The notes under the pieces are model-generated. The model was not told the DNA's origin, did not search any database, and was given only the letters and a program-made list of their open reading frames with translations. DNA of 64,000 nucleotides from positions 62,001 to 126,000 of the forward strand of contig NZ_LT838272.1 of NCBI RefSeq assembly GCF_900176005.1. Direction: 5' to 3'. This document shows positions 1-10,630 of this stretch, piece after piece (the stretch's first letter is position 1; every line of letters begins with the position of its first letter). The position numbers and the translations under genes are program-made. This DNA comes from Thermanaeromonas toyohensis ToBE (GTDB lineage: Bacteria; Bacillota; DSM-521; Neomoorellales; Neomoorellaceae).

Positions 1-219
1 TATCACCGGCGGCCAGGATCTTTAGGTGCCAAAGGGCCGGCCCGGGTGTTTAAGGGAAGAAAGCTCCCTGGGCATATGGGCATGGAGAGGGTCACGGTCC
101 TTAATCTAGAGGTTTTAAGGAGCGACGCTCAAAGGAATCTCCTGCTGGTCAAAGGGTCGGTGCCAGGACCTAGGATGGGGCTCCTCATCATCAAGGATTC
201 GGTCAAGGGGGGCAAATGA
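1..219 (+). CDS. rplC: 50S ribosomal protein L3, C-terminal part
   Basis: The window opens inside this gene. Frame 1 reads 72 codons to TGA at 217-219 and contains the L3 C-terminal signature ([21 protein letters not shown], split: RPGSLGA then [17 protein letters not shown]) followed by a hydrophobic [15 protein letters not shown] tail. L3 is one of the first proteins to bind 23S rRNA and lies near the peptidyl-transferase centre. The stop is close to the rplD start, as expected for translationally coupled S10-operon genes. The N-terminal two thirds lie upstream of the window. Confidence 0.95.
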   Translation, partial: YHRRPGSLGAKGPARVFKGRKLPGHMGMERVTVLNLEVLRSDAQRNLLLVKGSVPGPRMGLLIIKDSVKGGK

Positions 220-221
220 TT

Positions 222-848
222 ATGCCTAAGGTGGCGGTGTATAACACCCAGGGCCAGCAGGTAGGCGAGATGGAGCTTGATGAACGAGTTTTCGGGGCCG
301 AAGTTAACGAGGCGGTTCTTTTTGATGCAGTGGTGATGCAGTTAGCCAGCGAGCGGCGGGGCACGGCTTCTACTAAGGGATGGGCTGAAGTGCGGGGAGG
401 CGGCCGTAAACCCTGGCGCCAGAAGGGTACTGGGCGTGCTCGAGCAGGAAGTATTCGGTCACCCCTATGGAGGGGTGGAGCGGTGATCTTCGGCCCCCGA
501 CCCCGGGATTATAGTTATAAATTACCCAAAAAGGTACGGCGCCTGGCCATGCGCTCTGCTCTTTCCGCCAAGGTTAAGGAAGGCAATATGATTGTGCTTG
601 AGGATCTAAAGCTTCCTAGGCCGCGCACTAAAGATATGCTGGGGATCCTTAAGGCCCTTAAATTAGAAGATAGGAAGGCGCTGGTCGTTACGGCTGAGCC
701 AGACAGGAACGTGGAGCTTTCCGCCCGTAACATTCCGGGAGTGACCCCTATGGCTTCCCGCGGCCTCAATGTGTATGATATCCTGGCCCACGAAAAGCTA
801 GTCATAACGCGGGAGGCTGTAGAGCGGGTACAGGAGGTGCTGGCCTAG
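222..848 (+). CDS. rplD: 50S ribosomal protein L4
   Basis: L4 (208 aa) binds 23S rRNA domain I, lines the exit tunnel and in many bacteria represses the S10 operon. The family start MPKVAVYN is at ATG 222, nine bases after the GGGGGG Shine-Dalgarno at 206-212. An earlier in-frame ATG at 216 overlaps the rplC stop but sits only three bases from the SD, so 222 is preferred. The tunnel-loop segment [18 protein letters not shown] is intact. Confidence 0.96.
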   Translation: MPKVAVYNTQGQQVGEMELDERVFGAEVNEAVLFDAVVMQLASERRGTASTKGWAEVRGGGRKPWRQKGTGRARAGSIRSPLWRGGAVIFGPRPRDYSYKLPKKVRRLAMRSALSAKVKEGNMIVLEDLKLPRPRTKDMLGILKALKLEDRKALVVTAEPDRNVELSARNIPGVTPMASRGLNVYDILAHEKLVITREAVERVQEVLA

Positions 849-1139
849 ATGCGCGCTCCCCAGGACATCATCATCGCGCCCCTAATTACAGAAAAAACCA
901 CTAATCTTATGGCGGAAAACAAGTATACCTTTATCGTGGCCCCGGATGCCAATAAGATAGAAATAAAACAGGCCGTGGAAAAGCTCTTCAATGTAAAAGT
1001 AGAAAAGGTTAATACCCTAAAGGATCGGGGTAAGATGCGTAGGATGGGTCGCTTTGAAGGTCGCCAGTCTGACCGCAAAAAGGCTATCGTAACCTTAAAA
1101 CCGGGATATAAGATACCCATTTTTGAGGGGTTGGAGTAA
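849..1139 (+). CDS. rplW: 50S ribosomal protein L23
   Basis: L23 (96 aa) lies at the tunnel exit and docks SRP and trigger factor. It starts at ATG 849 directly after the rplD stop. The typical opening ([15 protein letters not shown]) and the basic loop [15 protein letters not shown] are visible. The spacing shows translational coupling with rplD. Confidence 0.96.
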   Translation: MRAPQDIIIAPLITEKTTNLMAENKYTFIVAPDANKIEIKQAVEKLFNVKVEKVNTLKDRGKMRRMGRFEGRQSDRKKAIVTLKPGYKIPIFEGLE

Positions 1140-1141
1140 AC

Positions 1142-1966
1142 ATGTCTATAAAGAAGTTTAAACCGACATCGCCTGGACGTAGACAGATGACAGTTTCCAC
1201 CTTTGCCGAGATAACTGCTGAAGAGCCGGAGAAATCTTTGCTGGCTCCCTTGCTTAAGAAGGCTGGACGCAACAACCAGGGCCGTATTACAGTCCGGCAC
1301 AGGGGGGGCGGACATAAGCGCCTCTACCGTATCATTGATTTCAAGCGGGATAAAGATGGTATACCTGGCCGGGTGGCTACCATCGAGTACGATCCTAATC
1401 GTTCGGCTAGAATCGCCTTGATCCATTATGCCGATGGGGAGAAGAGGTATATCCTGGCTCCGGAGAACTTAAGGGTAGGCGACGTGGTAATGTCCGGACC
1501 CGACGCTGATATAAAAGTGGGCAATACCCTCCCCTTACGGAATATTCCTGTAGGCACCTTAGTTCATAACGTGGAGCTTAGACCCGGTAAAGGTGGCCAG
1601 ATTGTACGGGCCGCTGGGGCAGCAGCCCAGGTGATGGCTAAAGAGGGTGATTATGCCCAGCTCCGCCTGCCTTCAGGAGAGATTAGGCTGGTGCACCTGG
1701 ATTGCCGGGCTACGGTTGGCCAGGTGGGAAACTTAGATCATGAGAATATTACCATAGGTAAGGCTGGCCGGTCGCGTTGGCTAGGTATCCGCCCCAGCGT
1801 TCGTGGTGTGGTCATGAACCCGGTAGACCATCCCCATGGTGGTGGCGAGGGTAAGTCTCCTATCGGGCGTCACCCTGTAACGCCTTGGGGCAAGCCGGCC
1901 TTAGGCGTGAAAACCCGCAAGAAAAATAAGCCTTCAGATAAGCTCATTATTAAGCGGCGGAAATAG
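1142..1966 (+). CDS. rplB: 50S ribosomal protein L2
   Basis: L2 (274 aa) bridges the subunits and supports peptidyl transfer. The N-terminal [17 protein letters not shown] and the C-terminal conserved [20 protein letters not shown] loop, which carries the conserved histidine near the catalytic centre, are both present. It starts two bases after rplW. The 88-bp spacer to rpsS is the first noticeable gap in the cluster. Confidence 0.97.
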   Translation: MSIKKFKPTSPGRRQMTVSTFAEITAEEPEKSLLAPLLKKAGRNNQGRITVRHRGGGHKRLYRIIDFKRDKDGIPGRVATIEYDPNRSARIALIHYADGEKRYILAPENLRVGDVVMSGPDADIKVGNTLPLRNIPVGTLVHNVELRPGKGGQIVRAAGAAAQVMAKEGDYAQLRLPSGEIRLVHLDCRATVGQVGNLDHENITIGKAGRSRWLGIRPSVRGVVMNPVDHPHGGGEGKSPIGRHPVTPWGKPALGVKTRKKNKPSDKLIIKRRK

Positions 1967-2054
1967 TAGAGTAAATATTTGCCCCAGCAGGCCTACCAGC
2001 GAGCAGGAAGAGGTTGTTTTTAAAGTGTATTCTCAAGTATAAGGGGGTTACGGA

Positions 2055-2339
2055 ATGGGCAGGTCCAAAAAAAAGGGACCTTATTGTGACCCTAAGCTCC
2101 TACGGCGTATCATGGAGATGAACGAAAAAGGAGAAAAACGTGTTATAAAGACGTGGTCTCGTCGTTCCACTATCCTGCCCGAAATGGTGGGGCATACCAT
2201 CGCTGTCCACGACGGCAGGAAACACGTACCCATCTATATCACAGAGGATATGGTGGGTCATAAATTAGGCGAATTTGCCCCTACCCGTATTTTCAGGGGC
2301 CATGGGGAGCATACGGAGCGTTCTACAGCGCTTAAGTAA
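2055..2339 (+). CDS. rpsS: 30S ribosomal protein S19
   Basis: S19 (94 aa) sits in the 30S head next to S13 and contacts the A-site finger. It shows [16 protein letters not shown] and the [23 protein letters not shown] core, with the normal C-terminal end. ATG 2055 is preceded by AAGGGGG. Confidence 0.96.
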   Translation: MGRSKKKGPYCDPKLLRRIMEMNEKGEKRVIKTWSRRSTILPEMVGHTIAVHDGRKHVPIYITEDMVGHKLGEFAPTRIFRGHGEHTERSTALK

Positions 2340-2403
2340 GCTTTCTTAAGGCCTCTTATTTGGGTGGATATTGTGAAGCACTTAAGACGCGGGGGGGAAA
2401 GGG

Positions 2404-2742
2404 ATGGAAGCTAAAGCTATAGCTAGGTATATTCGAATTTCACCCTGGCGGGCGCGTCAAGTAGTGGATCTTATCCGCGGAAAGAGCGTGCGCGAGGCAG
2501 AGGCCATCCTTTGGGCTCTACCTAAAAAGGCTTCCAGGATAGTGGCCAAGGTTTTAAAGTCTGCGGTAGCTAACGCAGAGCACAACTACAATATGGATGT
2601 CGATAAACTCGTGGTTACCCGGGCTTATGTGGACGAAGGACCGACACTTAAGCGCTACCAGCCGCGGGCCTTTGGACGTGCCGATCTACGCCGGAAGCGG
2701 ACCAGCCACATCACTGTGGTGGTGGCAGAAAAGGAGGATTGA
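2404..2742 (+). CDS. rplV: 50S ribosomal protein L22
   Basis: L22 (112 aa) extends a beta-hairpin into the nascent-chain tunnel and is a known site of macrolide-resistance mutations. The [20 protein letters not shown] helix and the hairpin segment ending [17 protein letters not shown] are intact. Start ATG 2404 follows a GGGGGG-type SD. Confidence 0.96.
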   Translation: MEAKAIARYIRISPWRARQVVDLIRGKSVREAEAILWALPKKASRIVAKVLKSAVANAEHNYNMDVDKLVVTRAYVDEGPTLKRYQPRAFGRADLRRKRTSHITVVVAEKED

Positions 2743-2746
2743 TTGC

Positions 2747-3442
2747 GTGGGTCAAAAGGTTCATCCCAAAGGGTTGCGTCTCGGCATCATTCGGGGTTGG
2801 GATTCTCGCTGGTACGCCGGCCGGGATTATAAAAATCTCCTCCATGAAGATTTAAAGATCCGCCAATTCTTAAAGGAACGGCTGTACCAGGCGGGCGTAT
2901 CCACCATCGAAATCGAACGGGCCGCTAACCGGGTTAAGGTTACCCTCCACACAGCCAAACCTGGCGTGGTCATTGGCCGTGGGGGTACGGAAGTGGAAGC
3001 CCTACGCCAGCAACTGGAAGTAATGACAGGAAAACAAGTAACTTTAAACATTGTAGAGATTAAAAAACCAGAGCTAGACGCCCAGCTGGTAGCGGAGGGC
3101 GTAGCTGCCCAGCTAGAAAAACGTGTGGCCTTTCGGAGAGCTATGAAGCAAGCTGTGAGCCGGGCCCTGCGTGCTGGAGCAGAAGGTATTAAGATAGCCG
3201 TTTCTGGGCGGTTGGCAGGCGCAGAGATTGCCCGGACGGAGTGGTACGCTGAAGGTAAGGTGCCCCTGCATACCCTACGGGCGGATATAGATTACGGGTT
3301 TGCTGAAGCTAATACTACCTATGGCAAGATCGGTGTTAAAGTATGGATCTTCAAAGGTGAAGTGTTACCTGAGAAACCATCCGAAAAAGCTAAAGGAAAG
3401 ACTGGGGGACGGATAACCCATGCTGATGCCCAAGAGGGTTAA
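2747..3442 (+). CDS. rpsC: 30S ribosomal protein S3
   Basis: S3 (231 aa) forms the mRNA entry gate and has a KH domain. The open frame extends upstream into rplV, but the family N-terminus [19 protein letters not shown] fixes the start at GTG 2747, with AAAGGAGG at 2729-2736. The KH GxxG loop (VVIGRGG) and the C-terminal [12 protein letters not shown] are present. The end overlaps rplP by 23 bases. Confidence 0.95.
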   Translation: MGQKVHPKGLRLGIIRGWDSRWYAGRDYKNLLHEDLKIRQFLKERLYQAGVSTIEIERAANRVKVTLHTAKPGVVIGRGGTEVEALRQQLEVMTGKQVTLNIVEIKKPELDAQLVAEGVAAQLEKRVAFRRAMKQAVSRALRAGAEGIKIAVSGRLAGAEIARTEWYAEGKVPLHTLRADIDYGFAEANTTYGKIGVKVWIFKGEVLPEKPSEKAKGKTGGRITHADAQEG

Positions 3443-3854
3443 GTGGCGTAAACCCCATCGCCCCCATCCCCGGGGGAGAACCACCAAAGGTACGGAGATT
3501 ACCTTCGGTGACTATGGCCTTATGGCCCTGGAGCCGGCCTGGATTACCAGCCAGCAGATTGAAGCAGCACGGGTAGCTATAACCCGCTATATAAAAAGAG
3601 GAGCCAAGGTTTGGATCAAGATCTTTCCCGACCGGCCCATCACGGCTAAGCCGGCTGAAACCCGTATGGGTAGCGGGAAAGGTTCTCCTGAGTACTGGGT
3701 GGCGGTGGTAAAACCTGGACGTATTCTTTTTGAATTGGCAGGTGTAAGTGAGGAGGTGGCCCGGGAGGCCTTTCGACTTGCCTCCCACAAGCTACCCATC
3801 AAAACCCGGTTTGTTAAGCGGGTAGGAGTGGGTGGTGTAGCCCATGAAAGCTAG
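3420..3854 (+). CDS. rplP: 50S ribosomal protein L16
   Basis: L16 (144 aa) organises the A-site region of 23S rRNA. It starts [11 protein letters not shown] inside the end of rpsC, a common overlap in this operon. The conserved [19 protein letters not shown] loop is complete. Confidence 0.96.
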   Translation: MLMPKRVKWRKPHRPHPRGRTTKGTEITFGDYGLMALEPAWITSQQIEAARVAITRYIKRGAKVWIKIFPDRPITAKPAETRMGSGKGSPEYWVAVVKPGRILFELAGVSEEVAREAFRLASHKLPIKTRFVKRVGVGGVAHES

Positions 3855-4056
3855 GGAGCTTCGTGAACTCACCGATGAAGAGCTTAAGCGTAAAGTAGAG
3901 GACTGGAAACAGGAGCTTTTTAACCTTCGCTTCCAGCAAGCTACAGGCCAGCTGGATAATCCCATGCGGCTAAGGGAAATAAGGCGCAACATCGCTCGGG
4001 CCAAAACTATCCTGCGGGAAAGGGAGCTTAAAGCCCTTAGGGAGGGTCGCGCTTAA
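3844..4056 (+). CDS. rpmC: 50S ribosomal protein L29
   Basis: L29 (70 aa) is a two-helix hairpin at the tunnel exit beside L23. It has the [20 protein letters not shown] helix and the [20 protein letters not shown] signature. It overlaps rplP by 11 bases, so the two are translationally coupled. Confidence 0.95.
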   Translation: MKARELRELTDEELKRKVEDWKQELFNLRFQQATGQLDNPMRLREIRRNIARAKTILRERELKALREGRA

Positions 4057-4084
4057 ATACCTAAAGGTACAGGGAGGTTAGACT

Positions 4085-4339
4085 GTGGAGAGAGGAGCAC
4101 GCAAAACCCGGGTAGGTCGGGTGGTGAGTGATAAGATGGATAAAACAGTGGTAGTAGAAGTGGAGACTGTTAAGCGCCACCCCCTGCTAGGCAAGACCAT
4201 CCGACGCACAAAGCGTTTTAAAGCCCATGATGAAAATAATGAATACCGCGTTGGCGATAAAGTACTTATTATGGAAACCCGGCCTTTAAGCAAAGAAAAG
4301 AGATGGCGGGTTGTACAGCTTTTGGAACGTCCAGAATAA
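4085..4339 (+). CDS. rpsQ: 30S ribosomal protein S17
   Basis: S17 (84 aa) is an OB-fold protein and early binder of the 16S 5' domain. GTG 4085 lies seven bases after GGGAGG. The [18 protein letters not shown] and [19 protein letters not shown] motifs are conserved. Confidence 0.95.
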   Translation: MERGARKTRVGRVVSDKMDKTVVVEVETVKRHPLLGKTIRRTKRFKAHDENNEYRVGDKVLIMETRPLSKEKRWRVVQLLERPE

Positions 4340-4390
4340 CCCTCCTAAGGCTTAAAGCCTAGAAGCCCTAAAGAAAGGAGGTAGATGGCG

Positions 4391-4759
4391 GTGATACAGC
4401 AGCAATCTATCCTAAAAGTTGGTGATAATACAGGAGCTAAGAAGATCATGTGCATCCGTGTTCTGGGCGGTTCCAAACGCCGTTACGCTTCTGTGGGGGA
4501 TGTCATCATTGCCTCGGTTAAAGAGGCTACTCCCGGAGGTGTGGTCAAAAAGGGCGATGTAGTGCGGGCTGTAGTGGTCCGGACGGTAAAACCCATAAGA
4601 CGCGAGGACGGGTCCTATATCCGCTTTGATGAGAACGCTGCTGTTATAATTAATGAACAGGGCAACCCCCGGGGGACCCGTATATTCGGCCCGGTGGCCC
4701 GGGAGCTTAGGGAAAAGGATTTTATGAAGATCATTTCCCTAGCCCCTGAGGTTCTATAA
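4391..4759 (+). CDS. rplN: 50S ribosomal protein L14
   Basis: L14 lies at the subunit interface near bridge B8. I chose GTG 4391, not the in-frame ATG 4385: AAAGGAGG ends at 4381, leaving nine bases to GTG but only three to ATG, and GTG gives exactly the usual 122 aa with the [17 protein letters not shown] opening. The C-terminal [19 protein letters not shown] is normal. Confidence 0.93.
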   Translation: MIQQQSILKVGDNTGAKKIMCIRVLGGSKRRYASVGDVIIASVKEATPGGVVKKGDVVRAVVVRTVKPIRREDGSYIRFDENAAVIINEQGNPRGTRIFGPVARELREKDFMKIISLAPEVL

Positions 4760-4787
4760 ATGCGGCCGCAAGCGAGGTGTATGGAAG

Positions 4788-5114
4788 TTGACTAGGCCCA
4801 AAGTACACGTCCGTAAGGGCGACACAGTAATGGTTATTACGGGTAAAGATAAAGGTAAGGTAGGAAAGGTGATCCGGGTTATCCCCGCTAAGCGTCGGGT
4901 AGTGGTGGAAGGGGTTAACATTGTAAAGAAGCATGTACGACCTAATCCTCAAAACCAGCAGGGTGGCATCATTGAAATGGAAGCCCCTCTAGATAGCAGC
5001 AATGTAATGCTGGTATGCACAAAATGCGGGCGTCCTACCCGTATAGCCCGCCGGTTCTTGGAGGATGGGACCAAGGTGCGCGCCTGCAAGAAATGCGGGG
5101 AGATTATCGACTAG
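4788..5114 (+). CDS. rplX: 50S ribosomal protein L24
   Basis: L24 (108 aa) is a KOW-fold assembly initiator near the tunnel exit. It starts at TTG 4788 and contains [19 protein letters not shown]. The C-terminus carries two CxxC pairs (CTKCGRP and CKKCGE), a zinc-ribbon variant that is common but not universal in L24. Confidence 0.94.
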   Translation: MTRPKVHVRKGDTVMVITGKDKGKVGKVIRVIPAKRRVVVEGVNIVKKHVRPNPQNQQGGIIEMEAPLDSSNVMLVCTKCGRPTRIARRFLEDGTKVRACKKCGEIID

Positions 5115-5137
5115 TTTAAAGGGAGGGGGTGAGCCCC

Positions 5138-5686
5138 ATGGAGATGCCAAGGCTTAAAGAGAAATACCTCAAAGAGATACGCCCGGCTATGCAGAAAAAA
5201 TTTGGGTACCGCAATGTAATGGAGATACCTAAACTAGAGAAGATAGTCGTTAATATGGGTGTAGGGGAGGCCACCCAAAACCCCAAAGCCTTGGACGGCG
5301 CTGTAGAGGACCTTATGGCTATAACCGGCCAAAGGCCTGTGGTGACTAAGGCCAAAAAATCTATAGCAGCCTTCAAGCTCCGCAAGGGAACCAAGATAGG
5401 ATGTAAGGTTACATTAAGGGGAGACCGGATGTACGAGTTCTTAGATCGCCTCCTCAATGTAGCCCTCCCGCGGGTGCGAGATTTTAAAGGTGTTTCCCCC
5501 CATTCTTTTGATGGTCGCGGGAACTACACCTTGGGGATAAAAGAACAGCTCATCTTTCCAGAAGTTGATTATGACAAGATAGATCAGGTTCGCGGCATGG
5601 ATATAACCGTGGTTACTACGGCCAAGACGGACGAAGAGGCACGGGAACTGCTTCGCCTTTTCGGTATGCCCTTTAGGGAGAATTAA
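5138..5686 (+). CDS. rplE: 50S ribosomal protein L5
   Basis: L5 (182 aa from ATG 5138) binds 5S rRNA and the P-site tRNA. The frame opens at GTG 5129, but that codon lies inside the SD itself (GGGAGGGGG, 5121-5129). ATG 5138 is correctly spaced and gives the expected [10 protein letters not shown]. Motifs include [23 protein letters not shown] and [17 protein letters not shown]. Confidence 0.94.
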   Translation: MEMPRLKEKYLKEIRPAMQKKFGYRNVMEIPKLEKIVVNMGVGEATQNPKALDGAVEDLMAITGQRPVVTKAKKSIAAFKLRKGTKIGCKVTLRGDRMYEFLDRLLNVALPRVRDFKGVSPHSFDGRGNYTLGIKEQLIFPEVDYDKIDQVRGMDITVVTTAKTDEEARELLRLFGMPFREN

Positions 5687-5720
5687 GGCTCACTACCCAG
5701 ATTTTAGAAGGAGGAAAGAT

Positions 5721-5906
5721 ATGGCCAGGAAGGCTTTGATAATGAAACAACAGAAGCCGCCCAAATTTAAGGTACGGGCGCGTAACCGTTGTCAGCGGTG
5801 TGGGCGGCCTCGCGGTTACCTTCGTAAGTTTGGCCTGTGCCGGATATGCTTCCGCCAGTTGGCTCACAGGGGGGAACTCCCCGGTATAGTTAAGGCCAGC
5901 TGGTAG
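5721..5906 (+). CDS. rpsN: 30S ribosomal protein S14, zinc-binding type
   Basis: This is the short 61-residue zinc form of S14 (rpsZ/rpsN1 type), with [20 protein letters not shown] providing the four cysteines. S14 assembles late in the 30S head. ATG 5721 follows AAGGAGG. The only S14 gene in the window is this C+ form. Confidence 0.96.
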   Translation: MARKALIMKQQKPPKFKVRARNRCQRCGRPRGYLRKFGLCRICFRQLAHRGELPGIVKASW

Positions 5907-5935
5907 GGGCCGGGAAGAGAAGGAAGGGGGTAACT

Positions 5936-6337
5936 TTGCCTATGATGACTGATCCCATTGCGGATTTCCTCACCCGTATCCGCAACGCTAATATGGCTTA
6001 TCACGAGAAAGTGGAAGTACCGGCCTCCCGGGTGAAACGGGCCATCGCCGAGATAATGAAGAATGAGGGTTATATCAAGGACTACGAATATATTGAAGAC
6101 GGAAAGCAGGGGATCTTAAGGATTTACCTTAAATATGGCCCTAACAAGGAGCGAGTTATTACCGGGCTTAAACGCATAAGCCGTCCGGGGTTAAGGATAT
6201 ATGCCCGGAAAGATCAGCTTCCGCGGGTCCTTGGCGGTTTAGGGATTGCGGTTATCTCCACCTCCAAAGGCATTATGACCGATAAACAGGCTAGGCGTGA
6301 AGGTGTGGGTGGCGAGGTTATTTGCTATATCTGGTAG
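5936..6337 (+). CDS. rpsH: 30S ribosomal protein S8
   Basis: S8 binds the 16S central domain and, in E. coli, represses the spc operon. The start is uncertain: TTG 5936 (133 aa) has the best spacing to AAGGAAGGGGG, while ATG 5942 (131 aa) gives [17 protein letters not shown]. The C-terminal [20 protein letters not shown] is complete. Confidence 0.94.
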   Translation: MPMMTDPIADFLTRIRNANMAYHEKVEVPASRVKRAIAEIMKNEGYIKDYEYIEDGKQGILRIYLKYGPNKERVITGLKRISRPGLRIYARKDQLPRVLGGLGIAVISTSKGIMTDKQARREGVGGEVICYIW

Positions 6338-6357
6338 CTTAAGGAGGTGAAGAAGGG

Positions 6358-6921
6358 GTGTCCCGCGTCGGGAAGATGCCGGTCAAGATACCGGCAGGGG
6401 TAGAGGTTAAAATTGAAGGGAATACAGTTACTGTTAAAGGTCCTCGGGGAGAGCTTACTCGAACTTTCCCCGAACCCATAACCATAGTGCGGGAAGGAGA
6501 TGTCCTTAAGGTATTACGACCTTCGGATGCCAAGCCGCATAAGGCCCTACATGGGTTATCACGGGCTTTATTGCGTAACATGGTAGAAGGTGTTACTAAT
6601 GGATTTCAGAAAAGCCTTGAACTGGTAGGAGTGGGTTATCGGGCCTCCAAGCAGGGGAGGAAGTTAGTCTTAAGCGTAGGTTACTCGCACCCTGTGGAAA
6701 TCGAGCCACCTCCGGGGTTAGAGATAGAAGTACCTGCACCCAATAAGATCATTGTTAAAGGCATCGATAAGGAAGCTGTAGGGAATCTAGCGGCCAACAT
6801 AAGGGCTGTACGGGAGCCGGAACCCTATAAGGGCAAAGGTATTAAGTACGAAGACGAGTATATCCGCCGGAAGGTAGGAAAGACAGGCGCTAAGGGCGGC
6901 GGTAAGGGCGGCAAGAAATAG
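6358..6921 (+). CDS. rplF: 50S ribosomal protein L6
   Basis: L6 (187 aa) lies near the sarcin-ricin loop and the factor-binding site. GTG 6358 gives [17 protein letters not shown]. The C-terminal [21 protein letters not shown] signature is present, followed by a Gly/Lys-rich tail slightly longer than usual. Confidence 0.95.
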   Translation: MSRVGKMPVKIPAGVEVKIEGNTVTVKGPRGELTRTFPEPITIVREGDVLKVLRPSDAKPHKALHGLSRALLRNMVEGVTNGFQKSLELVGVGYRASKQGRKLVLSVGYSHPVEIEPPPGLEIEVPAPNKIIVKGIDKEAVGNLAANIRAVREPEPYKGKGIKYEDEYIRRKVGKTGAKGGGKGGKK

Positions 6922-6950
6922 CTTTTCGCGTTCTCCTAACCTTAAAACGC

Positions 6951-6986
6951 AAGATAACCTAAGCTTTCAAGATAACCTAAGCTTTA
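6951..6986 (+). repeat. 18-bp tandem duplication between rplF and rplR
   Basis: AAGATAACCTAAGCTTT occurs twice in direct succession (6951-6968 and 6969-6986, period 18). The second copy runs into TTAGG, so CCTAA-GCT-TTAGG could form a small hairpin ahead of rplR. The function, if any, is unknown. Confidence 0.85.
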
Positions 6987-7027
6987 GGTATACCATATAA
7001 CCTCACGTGTACGGAGGTAATAAGGAT

Positions 7028-7393
7028 ATGATAAAAAAACCCATCCGGAAAGAGGTGCGAGCACGTAAGCACCTGCGTGTGCGGAAGAAGATCTTTGGCA
7101 CACCGGAACGCCCCCGTCTTTCAGTTTACAGGAGCCTGCGCCATATTTACGCCCAGATAATTGACGATGTGGCTGGACATACTCTGGTGGCAGCCTCCAC
7201 CCTGGACCCAGCCCTTAAGGGTTTACCTTCCACCAGTAATAAAGAAGCAGCCCGTAAGGTAGGGGAACTCCTGGCTAAAAAAGCCCTGGAACGGGGAATA
7301 AAAAAAGTTGTATTCGATCGCGGGGGCAATAAATATCATGGTCGTATTGCCGCTCTAGCTGAAGGTGCCCGCGCGGGCGGCTTGGAATTTTAA
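7028..7393 (+). CDS. rplR: 50S ribosomal protein L18
   Basis: L18 (121 aa) binds 5S rRNA with L5. ATG 7028 follows ACGGAGG at 7010-7016. The frame opens earlier at 7007, but that would put the SD inside the coding region. [18 protein letters not shown] and the C-terminal [20 protein letters not shown] are characteristic. Confidence 0.95.
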   Translation: MIKKPIRKEVRARKHLRVRKKIFGTPERPRLSVYRSLRHIYAQIIDDVAGHTLVAASTLDPALKGLPSTSNKEAARKVGELLAKKALERGIKKVVFDRGGNKYHGRIAALAEGARAGGLEF

Positions 7394-7414
7394 AGCTTGA
7401 AGAGGAGGGGAAGG

Positions 7415-7921
7415 ATGGCGCGACCTCGGGTTGATGTTAAAGACAGCCATTTGGTGGAAAAGGTAGTCCAGGTGCGGCGCGTAGCGAAGGTAGTAAAAGG
7501 TGGACGCCGTTTCAATTTTTCCGCCCTTGTGGTAGTAGGCGATGGTCAGGGACGGGTGGGGGCAGCCCTGGGCAAAGCTGCCGAAGTTCCTGATGCCATC
7601 CGTAAGGGAGTAGAAAAGGCTAAGAAGAACCTGATTGAAGTTCCTTTGGCGGGGACCACTATTCCCCATGAGATCATTGGAGATTTCGGCGCCAGCAAAG
7701 TTTTGCTTAAGCCCGCCAGACCAGGTACTGGCGTTATCGCTGGAGGCGCAGTGCGAGCTGTCCTGGAGGCGGCTGGGATTCGGGATATTCTTACCAAATC
7801 CTTAGGCTCCAATAACCCTATCAATGTGGTTTATGCCACAGTCGAGGGTTTAAAAAGCCTAAAGAAACCTGAGAAGGTAGCCCAACTCAGGGGCAAGCCT
7901 TTAAAGGAAATTTTAAGGTAA
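7415..7921 (+). CDS. rpsE: 30S ribosomal protein S5
   Basis: S5 (168 aa from ATG 7415) guards the mRNA entry and affects decoding fidelity. The in-frame TTG 7397 precedes the SD GAGGAGGGG (7402-7410) and is rejected. [20 protein letters not shown] and the [19 protein letters not shown] core are intact. Confidence 0.95.
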   Translation: MARPRVDVKDSHLVEKVVQVRRVAKVVKGGRRFNFSALVVVGDGQGRVGAALGKAAEVPDAIRKGVEKAKKNLIEVPLAGTTIPHEIIGDFGASKVLLKPARPGTGVIAGGAVRAVLEAAGIRDILTKSLGSNNPINVVYATVEGLKSLKKPEKVAQLRGKPLKEILR

Positions 7922-7939
7922 GAGGGGGAAATTTACGAG

Positions 7940-8128
7940 TTGGGCAAGCTCAAGATCACTTTAAAAAAGAGCCTTATCGGAAGGCCAGCCCAGCAACGCC
8001 GTACAGCTGAAGCCTTAGGTTTGCGCAAGATAGGACAGCAGGTGATACAACCCGATAACCCAGCTACATGGGGACAGATAGAAAAATTATCCCATCTTGT
8101 GGAAGTAGAGGAAATTAGCGAAGATTAA
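7940..8128 (+). CDS. rpmD: 50S ribosomal protein L30
   Basis: L30 (62 aa) is a small 23S-binding protein with a ferredoxin-like fold. TTG 7940 gives MGKLKITLKKSLIGRP. The RRTAEALGLRKIGQQVIQPD motif is typical. A 126-bp spacer follows, with no gene. Confidence 0.94.
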   Translation: MGKLKITLKKSLIGRPAQQRRTAEALGLRKIGQQVIQPDNPATWGQIEKLSHLVEVEEISED

Positions 8129-8254
8129 AGTGTAACCTAAACTATAGGAAACCTTGATTAAAATTAAGAAAGACCTTGGTAAGAGCTAAATACTGGCTCC
8201 TACAGTGAGGTAGATGATAAGTCACAGGGGGATTTTAGCAGGGGGGTGAGGGAA

Positions 8255-8695
8255 GTGCGGCTGCATGAACTACGCCCGGTACCTGGGTCACGCCCTAAAC
8301 CTACTCGGGTAGGCCGTGGTATAGGTTCGGGCCTAGGCAAGACTGCTGGAAGGGGACATAAGGGACAGAAGGCCCGCTCTGGCGGGGGTGTACGTCCGGG
8401 TTTTGAAGGTGGCCAGATGCCCTTAAGCCGTCGTGTACCCAAGCGGGGGTTTACTAATATATTTAAACGGAAGCTAGCCGTAGTGAATGTGGGGGATCTG
8501 GAACGCTTTGAAAGTGGAACAGTGGTTACACCGGAACTTCTCCGGGAAGCGGGTCTAGTAAAAAAAGCGCGTGATGGTGTAAAGATCTTAGGGGATGGCG
8601 AGATAACTAAACCGCTTATAGTGCGTGCCCAGGCGGCCAGCCGCCAGGCTATCGCCAAGATCGAGGCTGCAGGCGGTAGGGTAGAGGTGATTTAG
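8255..8695 (+). CDS. rplO: 50S ribosomal protein L15
   Basis: L15 is a late-assembly large-subunit protein. GTG 8255 gives the usual 146 aa and [20 protein letters not shown]. The in-frame GTG 8246 lies in the SD GGGGGG (8241-8246). The glycine-rich [20 protein letters not shown] stretch is intact. Confidence 0.94.
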   Translation: MRLHELRPVPGSRPKPTRVGRGIGSGLGKTAGRGHKGQKARSGGGVRPGFEGGQMPLSRRVPKRGFTNIFKRKLAVVNVGDLERFESGTVVTPELLREAGLVKKARDGVKILGDGEITKPLIVRAQAASRQAIAKIEAAGGRVEVI

Positions 8696-9958
8696 GTGCT
8701 CCAAACCCTAAGAAACGCCTGGAAGCTGGAAGACCTGCGGAAGAAGATAATTTTTACCCTGCTCATGTTCCTGGTGTTCCGTTTAGGGGCCCACATACCA
8801 GTTCCCGGGGTGGATGCAGAGCTGCTTAAGAAGCTCCTGGGGACAGGTACTATTTTTGGGTTTTTTGATGTAATATCTGGTGGGGCTTTTAAGCGGTTCA
8901 CGGTTTTCGCCATGGGCATTATGCCCTATATTAACGCTTCTATCATTATGCAACTCCTCACTGTGGTCATCCCTTCCTTGGAAAGGTTGGCTAAGGAAGG
9001 CCTGGATGGCCGGAAAAAGATCATCCAATACACTAGATACGGTACAGTTATCTTAAGTATGATCCAGGCCATAGGCATGTCTGTGTTACTGGCTAGGCAG
9101 GGAGTTTACGTCAAACCCAGCCTCTTAAATCATGTAGTCACGGTGATAAGCCTTACCACGGGTACCGTGTTCCTCATGTGGATGGGAGAACTCATTACTG
9201 AAAGAGGCATAGGTAACGGTATATCCCTCCTCATTTTCGCCGGTATCGTTTCCAGGCTTCCGGCCGGCGCTGTGACTCTATACCAGTATATTACTGGTGG
9301 TACTACCAATATTTTTTCCGCCTTCCTTTTTGGCCTTATCGCCGTCGGGGTTATTGCGGCGGTAGTAGCCATGCAGGAGGGCCAGCGGCGCATACCGGTG
9401 CAGTATACCAAGAGGGTGGTAGGTCGCCGGGTTTACGGAGGGCAAAGTACCCATATACCCTTGCGGGTGAACCAGGCCGGGGTTATCCCTGTGATCTTCG
9501 CCATGTCGATATTGCTTTTTCCCCAGACGTTAGCTTCGTGGTTTCCCCAAAACCGGCTGGCCCAAGCGATAGTGCACCTTTTCGATCCTCGCTCGGCCCT
9601 ATATATGCTTCTGTATGCGCTTCTTATAATTTTCTTCACTTATTTCTATACCGCCGTAACCTTTAACCCCCAGGAGGTAGCAGAAAACATAAAGAAATAT
9701 GGGGGATTTATCCCTGGCCTTAGACCAGGTCGACCTACGGCGGAATATATAGAGCGGATCCTCGCCCGGGTTACCCTGGCGGGAGCCATTTTCTTGGCTT
9801 TTATCGCCCTTCTACCCAACCTCATGATGGCCATTACAGGTATAAATCTCTATTTTGGAGGCACCTCTCTTCTGATTGTAGTGGGCGTGGCCCTGGAAAC
9901 CATGAAACAATTAGAGGCTCAGCTTTTACTCCGCCATTACCAGGGCTTTCTAAAATAA
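8696..9958 (+). CDS. secY: protein translocase subunit SecY
   Basis: SecY (420 aa) is the ten-helix membrane channel of the Sec translocon, working with SecE, SecG and SecA. GTG 8696 follows the rplO stop directly. Conserved segments include FRLGAHIPVPGVD (TM1/plug region), MPYINASIIMQLL, the cytoplasmic loop KRVVGRRVYGGQSTHIPLRV and FNPQEVAENIKKYGGFIPG. Confidence 0.96.
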   Translation: MLQTLRNAWKLEDLRKKIIFTLLMFLVFRLGAHIPVPGVDAELLKKLLGTGTIFGFFDVISGGAFKRFTVFAMGIMPYINASIIMQLLTVVIPSLERLAKEGLDGRKKIIQYTRYGTVILSMIQAIGMSVLLARQGVYVKPSLLNHVVTVISLTTGTVFLMWMGELITERGIGNGISLLIFAGIVSRLPAGAVTLYQYITGGTTNIFSAFLFGLIAVGVIAAVVAMQEGQRRIPVQYTKRVVGRRVYGGQSTHIPLRVNQAGVIPVIFAMSILLFPQTLASWFPQNRLAQAIVHLFDPRSALYMLLYALLIIFFTYFYTAVTFNPQEVAENIKKYGGFIPGLRPGRPTAEYIERILARVTLAGAIFLAFIALLPNLMMAITGINLYFGGTSLLIVVGVALETMKQLEAQLLLRHYQGFLK

Positions 9959-9976
9959 AAATTAGGAGGTAGGGCC

Positions 9977-10630
9977 ATGCGCCTTGTTTTACTAGGGCCG
10001 CCAGGGGCAGGTAAGGGTACTCAGGCCCAAGAGATTAGCCGCCGCCTGGAGATTCCCCATATCTCCACTGGCGACATGTTCCGTGCAGCTATAAGGAGCG
10101 GGACCGAACTAGGACGCAAAGCTAAGGAGTACTTGGAAGCGGGATTGCTGGTCCCGGATGAAGTGACTATAGGTTTAGTTAAGGACCGATTGAGCCGGCG
10201 GGACTGTGAAGGGGGTTTCTTATTAGATGGCTTTCCCCGCACCGTCCCCCAGGCGCAAGCCTTGGATGATTGGCTGGCTGAAAGGGCCTTAAAGCTAGAT
10301 GCGGTTCTGGATATAGAGGCGCCCCGGGAGGTGCTCTTAATCCGACTTACAGGTCGGCGCATATGTCCCGCCTGTGGTGCCACTTATCACGTGGTTTATA
10401 ACCCGCCCCAACAGCCCGGGCGATGCGATGCTTGTGGGGGCGAGCTTATCCAGCGCCAGGACGATCGGGAAGAGACTGTACGGGAACGTCTAGAGGTTTA
10501 CGACCGCCAGACTTTCCCCCTTAAAGAATATTACCGGCAACGGGGAGTGCTTTACGAAATTAACGGGAACCAGGAGATCGTCCAGGTCCTTAAAGAGATC
10601 GGGGCGGTACTGGGAAGAGAGTGGGCATGA
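9977..10630 (+). CDS. adk: adenylate kinase
   Basis: Adenylate kinase (217 aa) interconverts ATP + AMP and 2 ADP. The P-loop GPPGAGKGT is at residues 7-15, and the AMP-binding [12 protein letters not shown] is near 85. The LID carries four cysteines (C130, C133, C150, C153), the zinc-bearing long form usual in Gram-positive bacteria. The stop overlaps the map start (ATGA). Confidence 0.97.
   Translation: MRLVLLGPPGAGKGTQAQEISRRLEIPHISTGDMFRAAIRSGTELGRKAKEYLEAGLLVPDEVTIGLVKDRLSRRDCEGGFLLDGFPRTVPQAQALDDWLAERALKLDAVLDIEAPREVLLIRLTGRRICPACGATYHVVYNPPQQPGRCDACGGELIQRQDDREETVRERLEVYDRQTFPLKEYYRQRGVLYEINGNQEIVQVLKEIGAVLGREWA

Noticed and set aside
845-1426. 193-codon minus-strand frame
   Set aside because: It lies entirely opposite rplW and rplB, has no protein-like features or SD, and is a shadow of GC-rich coding sequence.
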